Assembly: GCA_004292595.1 (NCBI GenBank)
Contig: RDXM01000091.1
Span: 1-56,804 of the forward strand
Length of the DNA stretch: 56,804 nt
Source of the DNA: Candidatus Kapaibacterium sp.
GTDB taxonomy: Bacteria > Bacteroidota > Ignavibacteria > Kapaibacteriales > UBA4661
Reading direction: 5' to 3'
The notes beneath the pieces were generated by a model. That model was not told the DNA's origin. It ran no database searches and worked only from the letters and a program-made list of their open reading frames with translations. Shown here in pieces: positions 35,493-44,622 of this stretch (position 1 is its first letter; the number at the start of each line of letters is the position of its first letter). The translations under genes were made by a program, and so were the position numbers.

Positions 35493-36596
35493 TCACTCTT
35501 CCTGTTCTTCCAGCTCATTTGCAGCTTCGTCGGCGGTTTCAAAAAGCGCACCGACAAATTCTGCTGGATGAAATTCCTGCAAATCCCCAACTTTTTCGCC
35601 CACGCCAATATAGCGCACTGGAATCTTAAATTCATTCGCAATCGCAATCACCACGCCGCCTTTGGCAGTGCCGTCGAGTTTCGTGAGAATTAAGCCCGTT
35701 ACGGGCGCGACTTTGGTAAATTCTTTTGCTTGCTGAATCGCATTTTGTCCCGTGGTTGCATCCAGCACAAGCCAGACTTCATCAGGTGCAGAGGCTTTGA
35801 GCTTTTTCATCACGCGCCCCATTTTTTCCAGTTCCGCCATCAGCCCTGTTTTGTTGTGCAAGCGTCCTGCGGTGTCAATCAGCACGATGTCTGCCTCGCG
35901 CGACACTGCGGCTTGGAGCGTGTCGAAGGCAACGGCGGCGGGGTCTGCGCCTTGCTGCTGCTTGATAATTTCTACTTCGGCGCGTTCTGCCCATACATCA
36001 AGCTGCTCGGTCGCGGCAGCGCGAAAGGTGTCCGCAGCACCGATGATGACTTTCTTGCCGTCGTCGTTGTAATTTCGCGCCAGTTTGCCGATGCTCGTCG
36101 TTTTGCCAACGCCGTTCACGCCCACAACCATCACCACAAACGGCTTCGTTGCGTCCATTGGCTTGATAGTGTCGCGTCCTTGCAGCAAAATGGTTAAAAT
36201 TTCTTGCTTGATAAAATCGTACAATTCCGCCGCATTGTCCAAACCTTCTTTGCGAACGCGGAGGCGCACAGCAGCAAGAATCGCGGTGGTCGTTTTTACG
36301 CCGATGTCTGCGGTGATAAGAATTTCCTCAATTTCGCCCATCAAGGCTTCGTCAATCTTGCGTCCGGGCAGGAGTGCGCCCGCCAAGCGATTGACAAGAT
36401 TTGTACGGGTTTTGTTCAGCCCTTCGCGCAAACGCTTGAATTTGAGTTTTTCTTTTGTGTTCTGAACCGCCGTACTCATTTTTTCGCGTGTTTCCGCCAT
36501 TTTATCAGATACTTTTTCGCGTGTTTCCGCCATTTTATCGGAAACTTTTTCACGGGCGATGCTGACTTTTTCTTTGAATTTGTCGAAAAGTGCCAT
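35493..36596 (-). CDS. ftsY: Signal recognition particle receptor FtsY
   Basis: GTPase that docks SRP-ribosome complexes at the membrane for co-translational insertion. From the ATG at 36596 (MALFDKFKEK) it is 367 aa. The NG domain shows the P-loop GVNGVGKTTSIGKLA, the RAAATEQLDVWAERA motif, DTAGRLHNKTGLMAEL, and TKLDGTAKGGVVIAIA. The N-terminal A region contains an exact 11-residue duplication (REKVSDKMAET repeated), visible as a 33-bp direct repeat at about 36481-36546. Eighteen further codons upstream are open but do not resemble the family. Confidence 0.97.
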   Translation of the reverse strand: MALFDKFKEKVSIAREKVSDKMAETREKVSDKMAETREKMSTAVQNTKEKLKFKRLREGLNKTRTNLVNRLAGALLPGRKIDEALMGEIEEILITADIGVKTTTAILAAVRLRVRKEGLDNAAELYDFIKQEILTILLQGRDTIKPMDATKPFVVMVVGVNGVGKTTSIGKLARNYNDDGKKVIIGAADTFRAAATEQLDVWAERAEVEIIKQQQGADPAAVAFDTLQAAVSREADIVLIDTAGRLHNKTGLMAELEKMGRVMKKLKASAPDEVWLVLDATTGQNAIQQAKEFTKVAPVTGLILTKLDGTAKGGVVIAIANEFKIPVRYIGVGEKVGDLQEFHPAEFVGALFETADEAANELEEQEE

Positions 36597-36778
36597 AAAT
36601 ATCGTGCTTGTGTTTGAGGAGAGAAAGAGTGTGTCTAGTTCAAAAAACATTGATAGCGCAGAGGAAAATGCGCCGCTTTGTGGGCAATTTCCTCTACGCT
36701 ACCGTAGAATAATCGTCAGTGTCGAAATGTAGGTTGTATGCGCCTTTCAAGGCAATATTTTCTTCATGTATTTCCGCT

Positions 36779-37297
36779 TTACTTCCGTGTCGAATCTTTG
36801 CGCTCTTGCAAGGATTTTCGCAATATCTCTGGAAATTTCGCCTCGAACACCAAAAACTCTGCATATTGCTTTTCGGTCAGCACACCGCGAATAGACTTGA
36901 GCATTTCATTGGTAACATCTTGCAAGTTTTTGTGTTTTTGCAGCATTGATTCTGTTACTTGCTTAATTTTATCATTATTGCCGCTTGCTTTTGCCTTGTC
37001 AAGCTCGTTGGTGGCTTCGTCGAGAGCTTTGCGGGCTTCTTCCACTTTTTTCTGCCCACCATTGTAGCGGACAAAAAACTTTTCTGCCGTTGCATCGTCG
37101 AGGTCAAGTTTTTCAATAAGTTTGAGCTTTTTTAATTGCTTGATTTTCGCTTCGCCTCCCTCTTGCTGTTTTGCTTTGGGTGCGCCCATTGCAATCGCGG
37201 AAGCATTTCCCCAGACGAGAAGGAATACGCTCACAAGCACAAGGCAAATGCTTGGTATTCGCGGCGAAAAGGCAGAAAAACGTCGAAGAAAGGTCAT
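36779..37297 (-). CDS. Periplasmic helical protein in an ECF-sigma operon (Spy/CpxP-like)
   Basis: A 172-aa exported protein when started at the ATG at 37297, which has GGAG 9 nt upstream; starts at 37312 or 37375 (overlapping the anti-sigma stop) are also open. After a signal peptide (ICLVLVSVFLLVWGNASAIA) the mature part is charged and almost purely helical. The pattern LKLIEKLDLDDATAEKFF...LTEKQYAEFLVFEAKFP is reminiscent of Spy/CpxP/CnrX proteins, whose LTxxQ motif sits in this position. In those systems the protein is a periplasmic chaperone or sensor feeding an ECF sigma pathway, consistent with its place as third gene after sigma and anti-sigma. The family call is inference from pattern and context. 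Confidence 0.7.
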   Translation of the reverse strand: MTFLRRFSAFSPRIPSICLVLVSVFLLVWGNASAIAMGAPKAKQQEGGEAKIKQLKKLKLIEKLDLDDATAEKFFVRYNGGQKKVEEARKALDEATNELDKAKASGNNDKIKQVTESMLQKHKNLQDVTNEMLKSIRGVLTEKQYAEFLVFEAKFPEILRKSLQERKDSTRK

Positions 37298-37374
37298 ATA
37301 AAAATTCTCCATGAAATTCGAGAGAGTAGGTAGATTCATACGTTTGGTGGTGGTTGCTGCATTGATGAAGAACA

Positions 37375-38127
37375 TCACATTTCCGTCAGTGCCGCAGCAA
37401 CATTGGCTACGTCTTCATCGCTGATGTTCTGCATATCGGCGGAATTGTCAAAATAACCGTGAAAAGCTGATGTATTGTTGGCAAGGGCTTTCATGGTTTC
37501 TTTGCGCAGCATTTTAGAAGCCATTGTCGTTTCTTGTGTCGAAAACGACGTATTCATTGCGTCAGCGAGTGCTTTGTCGTTCACGCCAGCATCGGCATCA
37601 AGCAAGCCTGATTGAAGCGCATTCGGTTCAGGAATGGCGCGTATTTGCTCAATTTCTTCGGGTTTCAGGTCGAGTGCGGTTTCGTTTGTCTTTGCACCAG
37701 CAGCAATGCCCAAACGCTCACGCAGCGCGTCGGACAGGCGATTTGGCATAACAACCACCGCAAGAATGGCTGCTGCCGCCAAGCTCGGAATCAGAATTCG
37801 GAACCACTGCCAACGCCGCTTGGAACGGGCATTTTCCTCGCGCAAACGCTCCTGCACGTGAACGCCGAGATTGCGCAAGCGTTGAGCATTGGTACGCTCA
37901 AGAATTTCTATTTCGCCTTCAATATCGGCAAAACTTTCTTGGATAAGAGTAAGTTCGGCTTGAAGGTCGGGAAATGCTGGAAGCGAGGCATCAACACGCG
38001 CCGCATCGCTTTCGCTCAGTTCGCCGAAGGCAAAATCGGGTAAGAGAGCTTCAAGCTCTTCGCGGCGGAGCAACGGCGCACCCGCAGGTGGCGATGCCGC
38101 ATTGGAAGTATCGGAATAGATAGCCAT
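37375..38127 (-). CDS. Membrane anti-sigma factor-like protein
   Basis: A 250-aa protein with a cytoplasmic N-terminal region (LEALLPDFAFGELSESDAARVDASL resembles the zinc-less anti-sigma 'ASD' helices), a central basic stretch RSKRRWQW followed by one membrane helix (FRILIPSLAAAAILAVVVM) and an acidic extracytoplasmic tail. GAGGAG lies 7 nt before the ATG. It starts 1 bp after the ECF sigma stop codon and overlaps the next gene, indicating translational coupling. It most likely holds the sigma factor at the membrane until a periplasmic signal, perhaps via the third gene. Confidence 0.78.
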   Translation of the reverse strand: MAIYSDTSNAASPPAGAPLLRREELEALLPDFAFGELSESDAARVDASLPAFPDLQAELTLIQESFADIEGEIEILERTNAQRLRNLGVHVQERLREENARSKRRWQWFRILIPSLAAAAILAVVVMPNRLSDALRERLGIAAGAKTNETALDLKPEEIEQIRAIPEPNALQSGLLDADAGVNDKALADAMNTSFSTQETTMASKMLRKETMKALANNTSAFHGYFDNSADMQNISDEDVANVAAALTEM

Positions 38128-38128
38128 A

Positions 38129-38701
38129 TTATTTTTTCTCCTCTTTCAAGAGGTGCGCTAATTTTTTCACCGCTTGAAAATAGTTCGCCTTCAGTCCGCC
38201 GACGCTTGTGCCGAGAGTTTGAGAGATTTCCTCGTAGGATAATTCGTCAAAATAGCGCATCATAAAGGTTTCGCGCTGTTTGTCGGGGAGTTGTGCCAAA
38301 AGTGTTTCAAATCGTACCTTAAAATCATTGTTTTCAGTAGCTTGTGCAGGGGTAATGCTATGGTCAGGTTCAATTTCTTCAATCACGTCCAATCCCACAA
38401 AATGACGCACTTTTTCTTTCCGCTTCATACCAGAGCAAACATTTTGTGTAATGCGGTATAACCACGTCGTGATGGAGCTTTCGCCGCGAAAATTTTTGAT
38501 ACTCTTCAGGGCTTTGATGAACACTTCTTGTGTTGCGTCATATGCATCGTCCGACGACTTCAAATAGCGAAGTGCCGTAGAATACACGAATTTTTGATGC
38601 TTCCGCACGAACTCATTCGCCGCCGCACTGTTAGATTCGGTGGCTTCTCGCAAGGCGGTTAGAAGTGCGTCATCGTTCTTCACAGCAAGGGCGTAGCTCA
38701 T
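38129..38701 (-). CDS. ECF-type RNA polymerase sigma factor
   Basis: A 190-aa sigma-70 family protein of the extracytoplasmic-function class. Region 2 (SDDAYDATQEVFIKALKSI...ITTWLYRITQNVC) and region 4 (RETFMMRYFDELSYEEISQTLGTSVGGLKANYFQAVKKL) are both present with an acidic linker. It heads a three-gene operon with the anti-sigma and the periplasmic helical protein; such operons usually autoregulate. No convincing -35/-10 of an ECF promoter was identified by eye upstream. Confidence 0.93.
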   Translation of the reverse strand: MSYALAVKNDDALLTALREATESNSAAANEFVRKHQKFVYSTALRYLKSSDDAYDATQEVFIKALKSIKNFRGESSITTWLYRITQNVCSGMKRKEKVRHFVGLDVIEEIEPDHSITPAQATENNDFKVRFETLLAQLPDKQRETFMMRYFDELSYEEISQTLGTSVGGLKANYFQAVKKLAHLLKEEKK

Positions 38702-38844
38702 GGTTGTTTAGCAAATCAAGAATTATACATTGGTAATTTACGTTAATTTGATGATTCGTTCAGGGAAAAAGTTTAATCACGGTCGGATTGTTGCTGGAAA
38801 ATGCTGTTTTGAAGCCTTCATCTTCCCGTCCTGCCCTTTCGTAA

Positions 38845-38993
38845 CCTCGTCTATGCACATACTCTTTTGCCTGCTTGCTGCAAACGTAGGTTTTATGCGA
38901 GTGAAATGTAGTCCACCTTGAAGGTGGACTACATTTGCGGCAACCACAACACACGTATTGATGCGCCCTTCAGACTTGTGTGCATAGACGAGG
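38845..38993. mobile_element. 149-bp element with terminal inverted repeats and 8-9-bp direct repeats, carrying module B
   Basis: Perfect 15-bp terminal inverted repeats CCTCGTCTATGCACA (38845-38859) and complement (38979-38993) are bounded by the direct repeat TTTCGTAA(C) at 38837-38845 and 38994-39002. The module B palindrome (38904-38936) lies at the centre of the element to within one base. No reading frame for a transposase is present. The structure parallels the module A element at 11915-12066 although the terminal repeats are different. Confidence 0.8.
38904..38936. repeat. Module B palindrome, copy 4
   Basis: AAATGTAGTCCACCT and complement around TGA; the outer bases differ from the other copies symmetrically on both arms (AAA/TTT for AGA/TCT), so pairing is retained by compensatory change. 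Confidence 0.9.
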
Positions 38994-39135
38994 TTTCGTA
39001 ACAGTAGAACGGGTTTCACGAAACACCAATCACGGGCAGACGGAAGCAATGACGGGAAAACCTTGCAACTTTTCTCAAAAAAAATCCGTATTCTTGCGCT
39101 TTCTTTTTTACTCAACCGTTCATGGAGAGAACACG

Positions 39136-41607
39136 ATGAAGCATCGCAGCAACATTGCACGATTATTGGCGTGGGGCGTAATGAGCCTTTCCGCCGTGCA
39201 TCTGTCCGCGCAAGCACCCGCCACACCACCACCGACCGCAAACCCAAGCAGCATCAAGGCGTTCAAGGATGTCATTACCGCACAAGCAAAGTCCGATGAG
39301 GGCTTGTTCAACGTGCATCGCATTGAAGAAAAAGTTTTTTTTGAAATTCCGAATAAGCTCTTGGGGAAAGAGATGCTCCTCGTCTCGCGCCAAGCAAAAA
39401 CGCCGCAAGACGGCTACGGTGGCGAGCAGGCGCAAGGAGAATCCGTTATTCGCTGGGAACGCAAGTTCAATCGCATTTTGCTTCGTGCTGTGCAATACAC
39501 CAATGTTGCGGCGGATTCTTTGCCCATCGCAAAAGCGGTGAAAAATGGCAACTTTGAGGAAGTGCTTGCTTCCTTTACGATTCAAGCGCACAACAAAGAC
39601 ACAACGGGTTTCGTGATTGATGTTACCTCGCTCTTCACGAGCGATATTGGCTTGCTCACGCCCCCAAAAGCCAAGCGCGATGCCTATCGCATTGGTGGTC
39701 TCGACCCAAGCCGCTCCTACATTGATTACGTGCGGAGTTTCCCCGAAAACATTGAAATTGAAAATGTTCTCACCTATTCCGCCGACAACGCGCCGCAGAA
39801 TCCCGCTTCGCGCACGATGTCTTTTGCAATGCACCATTCAATGGTGAAATTGCCCGAAAAGCCGATGATGCCTCGTCTTCAGGATTCTCGCGTGGGATAT
39901 TTTTTCATCAATCAAACCGATTTTGGAATGCCGACGCAACGCGCCGAAAAGCGCACCTACATTCGTCGCTGGCGGCTCGAACCCAAAGACGATGCGGCAT
40001 TTGCGCGTGGCGAACTTGTTGAACCGAAAAAGCCTATTACCTACTACATCGACCCCGCAACGCCCGCACAATGGCGACCCGCACTCAAAAAAGGCGTAGA
40101 AATGTGGAATGTCGCCTTTGAGCAAGCCGGCTTCAAAAATGCCATTCGCTGTATTGACGCGCCTTCCGCGAAAGAAGACCCCGCTTGGTCGCCTGAAGAT
40201 GCGCGGTATTCCGTGATTCGCTATTATCCTTCGCCGATTGAAAATGCCTACGGTCCAAACGTGATTGACCCGCGCACGGGTGAGATTTTGGAATCCGATA
40301 TTGGCTGGTTCCACAACGTGATGAACCTGCTTCGCAACTGGTATTTCGTGCAAGCCGTCGCCGACCCGCGCTCGCAAAAACTGCCCTTGCCAGACAGTCT
40401 TATGAGCGAGTTAATAACGTTTGTTTCGGCGCACGAAGTGGGGCATACGCTCGGTTTTCCGCACAACATGAAGGCTTCCAATGCGTATCCCGTCGATTCC
40501 TTGCGCTCGAAAACATTTACCGAGAAGTTTGGCACTGCGCCCAGCATCATGGATTATGCGCGTTTCAACTACGTTGCTCAACCCGGCGACGGCGCAGCAA
40601 TGATGCCGAAAGTCGGTCCCTACGACCTTTTTGCAACAAAGTGGGGCTATCGTCCCATTCCAAGCGCGAAAACGCCCGACGAGGAGCTTGACACGCTCAA
40701 TAAATGGGCGCGTTTGACCGAAACAAACAAAATGTACCGCTTCGGCGCACAGCAATTTGGCGGCGTACTCGACCCCTTTTCCCAAACCGAAGATTTGGGC
40801 GACGACGCGATGAAATCAACCGCTTACGGCATTAAAAACCTTGAGCGCGTGATGCAAAACCTCGTGGACGCGCCCACAAAAGAAGGCTTGGATTACGACG
40901 AATTGAAGGAATTGTACACCGAAGTTTTGGGACAGTGGTTGCGCGAAATTCTTCACGTGGCGAATTATCCGGGCGGCGTGGATGTTGTTTTCAAGACGTA
41001 TGGACAAACAGGCGACCAATACACGCCGCTCCCGAAGGCAAAGCAGCGCGAGGCAGTGCAGTTTGTGGCGGAAAATGCGTGGAAAGCTCCGAAGATGTTT
41101 TTGCGTGAGGACATCTTCCGTAAAATTCAGCCTTCGGGCGCAATCAAGCAACTCATGGACGCGCAAGCCCGCACCGTGCGGACGATGGTGAGCAATGACA
41201 AACTTTTGCGCCTTTTGGAGCATGAGGCGACAGGCGGCGCAAATGCGTATTCGGTGCGGGAATTGTACAACGACATGGAAGCCGCGCTGTTTGCGGAAGT
41301 AAAGCAAGGCAAGCCCGATATTGACGCATACCGCCGCAATCTCCAACGCGCCTACGTGAACGAACTTGGTGCGAAGTTCACATCGGCTTCCGCAGCACCT
41401 CCAAGTTTGCCACAAAACAAAATTTTCAGCGTCATTGGACAGCCAGACGTCTCCAATACTGATGTTCGCAGCATTTCGCGCTTGCAGTTGGAGAATCTGA
41501 AAAACACGTGCCAAAGCGCAACAGGAAAAGCCGCCAACGATGCAACGAAGGCACATTTGAAGGATTTGCTTGCAGTGATTGACAATATTTTGAATCCGAA
41601 AAAATAA
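39136..41607 (+). CDS. Exported zinc-dependent metalloprotease (DUF5117/DUF4953-type)
   Basis: An 823-aa secreted metzincin-like protease. GGAGAG lies 6 nt before the ATG at 39136, and a signal peptide ends near AVHLSAQ. The zinc site is the complete HEXXHXXGXXH motif at residues 433-443 (HEVGHTLGFPH), preceded by ELITFVSA and followed by a Met-turn-like ASIMDYARFNY sequence. The N-terminal half with RIEEKVFFEIPNKLLGKEMLLVSR and the WRLEPKDDAAFARGELVEPKKPI segment, and the size, fit the family annotated as zinc-dependent metalloprotease with DUF5117 and DUF4953 domains. The substrate is unknown; the location is periplasm or outside. It ends before a terminator at 41650. Confidence 0.9.
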   Translation: MKHRSNIARLLAWGVMSLSAVHLSAQAPATPPPTANPSSIKAFKDVITAQAKSDEGLFNVHRIEEKVFFEIPNKLLGKEMLLVSRQAKTPQDGYGGEQAQGESVIRWERKFNRILLRAVQYTNVAADSLPIAKAVKNGNFEEVLASFTIQAHNKDTTGFVIDVTSLFTSDIGLLTPPKAKRDAYRIGGLDPSRSYIDYVRSFPENIEIENVLTYSADNAPQNPASRTMSFAMHHSMVKLPEKPMMPRLQDSRVGYFFINQTDFGMPTQRAEKRTYIRRWRLEPKDDAAFARGELVEPKKPITYYIDPATPAQWRPALKKGVEMWNVAFEQAGFKNAIRCIDAPSAKEDPAWSPEDARYSVIRYYPSPIENAYGPNVIDPRTGEILESDIGWFHNVMNLLRNWYFVQAVADPRSQKLPLPDSLMSELITFVSAHEVGHTLGFPHNMKASNAYPVDSLRSKTFTEKFGTAPSIMDYARFNYVAQPGDGAAMMPKVGPYDLFATKWGYRPIPSAKTPDEELDTLNKWARLTETNKMYRFGAQQFGGVLDPFSQTEDLGDDAMKSTAYGIKNLERVMQNLVDAPTKEGLDYDELKELYTEVLGQWLREILHVANYPGGVDVVFKTYGQTGDQYTPLPKAKQREAVQFVAENAWKAPKMFLREDIFRKIQPSGAIKQLMDAQARTVRTMVSNDKLLRLLEHEATGGANAYSVRELYNDMEAALFAEVKQGKPDIDAYRRNLQRAYVNELGAKFTSASAAPPSLPQNKIFSVIGQPDVSNTDVRSISRLQLENLKNTCQSATGKAANDATKAHLKDLLAVIDNILNPKK

Positions 41608-41649
41608 GCAGAAACAAGCTGCAAAGCTGATACATACTGGGTTTGCAAT

Positions 41650-41686
41650 GAGGGTCTCGCTTCTTTGGCGAGGCTCTCTTTTTTTG
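41650..41686 (+). terminator. Rho-independent terminator after the metalloprotease
   Basis: Stem GAGGGTCTCGC / GCGAGGCTCTC (one or two mismatches) with loop TTCTTTG, followed by a T8 run. Confidence 0.8.
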
Positions 41687-41810
41687 TCTGTTCTGCTGTG
41701 GAAAGATTCTCTTCCAAGATTCCCAAAAAGCGCGTAATTTGCGATTCTTCTCACCCAAAATTGCCTTTCAATTCACCCTCATTTTTACTCTCATTCAACG
41801 TAGGTTTGTT

Positions 41811-42740
41811 ATGAAAATTACCGTAATCGGCGCAGGAAACGTGGGCGCGACGGCTGCTCAAAAAATTGCATACGATGAACTCGCACACGAAGTTGTCATC
41901 GTGGATGTTGTCGAAGATTTGCCGCAGGGCAAAGGTTTGGATATGTTCCAAGCAATGCCAGTTATCGGCTCAGATACGATTGTTACTGGCACAAACACCT
42001 ACGATGCTACCGCAGATTCAGACATCGTGATTATGACCGCCGGACTCGCTCGCAAGCCTGGAATGAGCCGCGACGACTTATTGTTTAAAAATTCGGAAAT
42101 CGTAAAATCGTGCATTGAGCAAGCATATGCGAAATCGCCAAATGCGTTTTTTATCGTTGTTTCTAATCCGCTTGATGTCATGACCTACGTTGCACTCAAA
42201 GCAACAGGTTTGCCACGCCACAAAGTTATCGGTATGGCGGGAGTGCTTGATTCAGCGCGGTATCGCACGTTTATTGCGATGGAACTTGGCGTATCGGTCG
42301 AGGACATCAATGCCTTCGTTTTGGGCGGACACGGCGACACAATGGTTCCGCTTCCACGCTTCACAACCGTAGCAGGTGTGCCGCTTTCAGAGCTTATGTC
42401 ACAAGAAAAAATTGATGCAATCGTCAAGCGCACCGCAAATGGTGGCGCGGAGATTGTCGGCTTGCTCAAAACAGGCAGCGCGTACTATTCGCCATCGGCT
42501 TCGGCAGTGGAAATGGCAGAATGTATCATCAAAAACAAGCGTCGTATTTTGCCATGTGCTGTGTGGTTGGAAGGCGAATATGGCTTGAAGGATGTTGTCT
42601 GCGGTGTGCCGATTGTGCTTGGCAAAAACGGCATGGAGCGCATTTTTGAAATCAAGCTCTCCGACGACGAACAAGCAGCATTGAACAAATCTGCCGACGA
42701 CGTGCGCACGAACATGGCGAAATTAGCAGCGCAGGCGTAA
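41811..42740 (+). CDS. mdh: Malate dehydrogenase
   Basis: NAD-dependent oxidation of malate to oxaloacetate in the TCA cycle. From the ATG at 41811 it is 309 aa, the size of the LDH-like bacterial form found in Chlorobi and relatives. Motifs: Rossmann GAGNVGAT, substrate loop [22 protein letters not shown], and the catalytic His in [11 protein letters not shown] terminator hairpin begins 28 bp after the stop, so it is probably monocistronic. Confidence 0.97.
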   Translation: MKITVIGAGNVGATAAQKIAYDELAHEVVIVDVVEDLPQGKGLDMFQAMPVIGSDTIVTGTNTYDATADSDIVIMTAGLARKPGMSRDDLLFKNSEIVKSCIEQAYAKSPNAFFIVVSNPLDVMTYVALKATGLPRHKVIGMAGVLDSARYRTFIAMELGVSVEDINAFVLGGHGDTMVPLPRFTTVAGVPLSELMSQEKIDAIVKRTANGGAEIVGLLKTGSAYYSPSASAVEMAECIIKNKRRILPCAVWLEGEYGLKDVVCGVPIVLGKNGMERIFEIKLSDDEQAALNKSADDVRTNMAKLAAQA

Positions 42741-42768
42741 GTAATGCTTGGTCAATAGACAAAGAAGC

Positions 42769-42803
42769 GGGGCGAAAAATGGACAAGTTTTTCGCCCCTT
42801 TTT
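42769..42803 (+). terminator. Rho-independent terminator after mdh
   Basis: Perfect arms GGGGCGAAAAA / TTTTTCGCCCC with an 8-nt loop and a following T5 run. Confidence 0.92.
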
Positions 42804-42876
42804 GTAATTTGATGTTGAATAAATTTTTCACCACAGTAACAATTTCCCCACTCCAATAACCATTCAAGGGAATTCC

Positions 42877-43749
42877 ATGAAACCTCAGCAAATATCTCGC
42901 AGACAGCCGCGTTTGTCTCTCCCGCTTGTGCTTGCAGCCCTGCTCTTGACAATGCTTGTAAGCTCGTGTGAGCTATTTCAGCCCGCCCAAACAGATAAAT
43001 TCGGCTATCGCACGGGCGATTACACCGTGTATGACGCAGTCGAGCTGGACACAAGCAATAATCCCACTCCCAAAACCTACCGCGTAAGCCGCTCTGTTGT
43101 TCGCACGGGCGTGACGTTGGGCGGACAGTCCGATGCTATTTTAGTGCGCGATAGTACCTTCACCTCTGGCGCGTCGCCACGTATTGCGAGCGTTGATACG
43201 CTTTACTACCGCGTTGCAAATGACGAAGTATTTTACTATTTCGACATCAACGCTGTTGGACGCATTATTCGGCGGATTGCCTCTAGCTTTGGTGCAACAG
43301 TTGATGTGAGTACGCTTGGTATTATGGGCTTGGAGCCAAAATGGATAAAAATCGCTGAATTGCGCGACGCTGCTGGCATGGATTTTCCTTCCGCCGATTT
43401 CTCTGCATCCGCAATGGTTCCTATGTTTGGCTCGCTGAGTGTTGGTTTGAAAGTTACGGGCAAAAATCAAGGTGTAGTAACACAAGCAGTGGGCAGCAAT
43501 TCCTATCGCGCACACCGCCAAGCCCAGAGCTACGCTATCAGCACGGCAATCCCGCTTGCTGGAACACTTCGTTCATCGGCAAGTTTGGAAACTGATTACG
43601 GCATTCCAGCACAGCAAAATACGCCGCGCACGATTATTCGCCTGCAAGAAAACACCGTTGTTTTAGGGAATATTCCTATTATCGGTCGCATCACTGCTCC
43701 AGGCGAACGCCGCACTATCTCGAGTTTCCGCGCAGGAACAACGTTTTAA
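42877..43749 (+). CDS. Putative lipoprotein of unknown function
   Basis: A 290-aa protein with a typical lipoprotein signal: basic N-terminus, hydrophobic LPLVLAALLLTMLV and lipobox VSSC with the modified Cys near residue 29. The mature part is rich in beta-strand-like alternation (for example YRVSRSVVRTGVTLGG and TLYYRVANDEVFYYFDI) and has no catalytic motif that was recognised. It stands alone between the mdh terminator and its own very strong terminator at 43776. A membrane-attached periplasmic or surface role is likely; function not recognised. Confidence 0.8.
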   Translation: MKPQQISRRQPRLSLPLVLAALLLTMLVSSCELFQPAQTDKFGYRTGDYTVYDAVELDTSNNPTPKTYRVSRSVVRTGVTLGGQSDAILVRDSTFTSGASPRIASVDTLYYRVANDEVFYYFDINAVGRIIRRIASSFGATVDVSTLGIMGLEPKWIKIAELRDAAGMDFPSADFSASAMVPMFGSLSVGLKVTGKNQGVVTQAVGSNSYRAHRQAQSYAISTAIPLAGTLRSSASLETDYGIPAQQNTPRTIIRLQENTVVLGNIPIIGRITAPGERRTISSFRAGTTF

Positions 43750-43775
43750 TGCGACTTGTACAGAAAACATTCACA

Positions 43776-43820
43776 TACAAAAGAGGCTCTGACGGGCAGT
43801 ACGTCAGAGCCTCTTTTGTA
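43776..43820 (+). terminator. Very strong terminator hairpin after the lipoprotein gene
   Basis: Perfect 19-bp arms (TACAAAAGAGGCTCTGACG and complement) with a 7-nt loop. The symmetric A/T ends make it usable in both directions. Confidence 0.9.
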
Positions 43821-44028
43821 TCGAACAACACCGCATAAAACGACCTGTTTAGCCGAAAATTGCTACTATCTTATTGCACTTTTTCGCTGATTTTTTTTGT
43901 TGTAGATTCGCTCTACAAGTGCTGAAAAAACGTCCATTTGTTACCGTGTGTCATTTTCAGATTTCTTCTTCAGACCTTGCAATCACCCTTATTCATCATA
44001 TCTATCCCCAGAAAAAGCGGAGGCTTTT

Positions 44029-44457
44029 ATGTCTCGTGGATTTAACCGTGTTGTTCTCATTGGGAACGTTGGAAAAGACCCAGAAGTGCGCTACACCACA
44101 AGCGGCGTGCCAGTTGCAACTTTTGCACTTGCCACATCAGAGATGTGGAAAGATAAAGACGGTTCGCCACAAGAGCGCACCGATTGGCACAACGTCGTTG
44201 CATGGCGCAAACTCGCAGAAATTATTCAAGAAATTGTGAAAAAAGGTTCGCGCCTTTTGGTTGAGGGCAAGATTCAGACCCGTTCCTACGAGAAAAACGG
44301 TGAAAAACGCTACGTTACCGAGATTGTTGCCGATAACGTTCTGCTCTTGGATGGGCGCAAGAATGCGGATGAGTTTGTTCAACATTACGCCGAAACTTCT
44401 TTGAACGCTGGAAATGCTAGTGATTCTAGTCCCTCTGACGAGGAATTGCCTTTTTAG
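44029..44457 (+). CDS. ssb: Single-stranded DNA-binding protein
   Basis: A 142-aa OB-fold protein coating single-stranded DNA in replication and repair. GGAGG lies 5 nt before the ATG at 44029. The OB fold (FNRVVLIGNVGKDPEVRYTTSG, VAWRKLAEI, LLVEGKIQTRSYEKNG) is followed by a short linker and the acidic protein-recruiting tip DEELPF. A terminator follows at 44530. Confidence 0.97.
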   Translation: MSRGFNRVVLIGNVGKDPEVRYTTSGVPVATFALATSEMWKDKDGSPQERTDWHNVVAWRKLAEIIQEIVKKGSRLLVEGKIQTRSYEKNGEKRYVTEIVADNVLLLDGRKNADEFVQHYAETSLNAGNASDSSPSDEELPF

Positions 44458-44529
44458 AATGGTAGTTGCCTGATATTATTTGATACTAGAAAAGTCGTAC
44501 ATAAAAAAAACGAAATTTCCGTAGATTTG

Positions 44530-44571
44530 CGGCTCTGATTGCATTATTTCTGCTCTCAGAGCCGTTTTTTT
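44530..44571 (+). terminator. Rho-independent terminator after ssb
   Basis: CGGCTCTGA / TCAGAGCCG stem with an extended loop and a T7 run. It lies between ssb and the methylase gene. Confidence 0.85.
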
Positions 44572-44622
44572 ATGTATCTTTTCGGCTGCACGTTTTTACT
44601 CTCTCACCTTTTTTTTCGACCG

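Larger units (their letters stand above)
38702..39135. other. Spacer between the ECF operon and the metalloprotease, holding a mobile element
   Basis: Non-coding. Its central 149 bp are the module-B-carrying element described separately. The remaining flanks should contain the divergent promoters for the sigma operon and for the metalloprotease. Nothing else was recognised. Confidence 0.6.
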
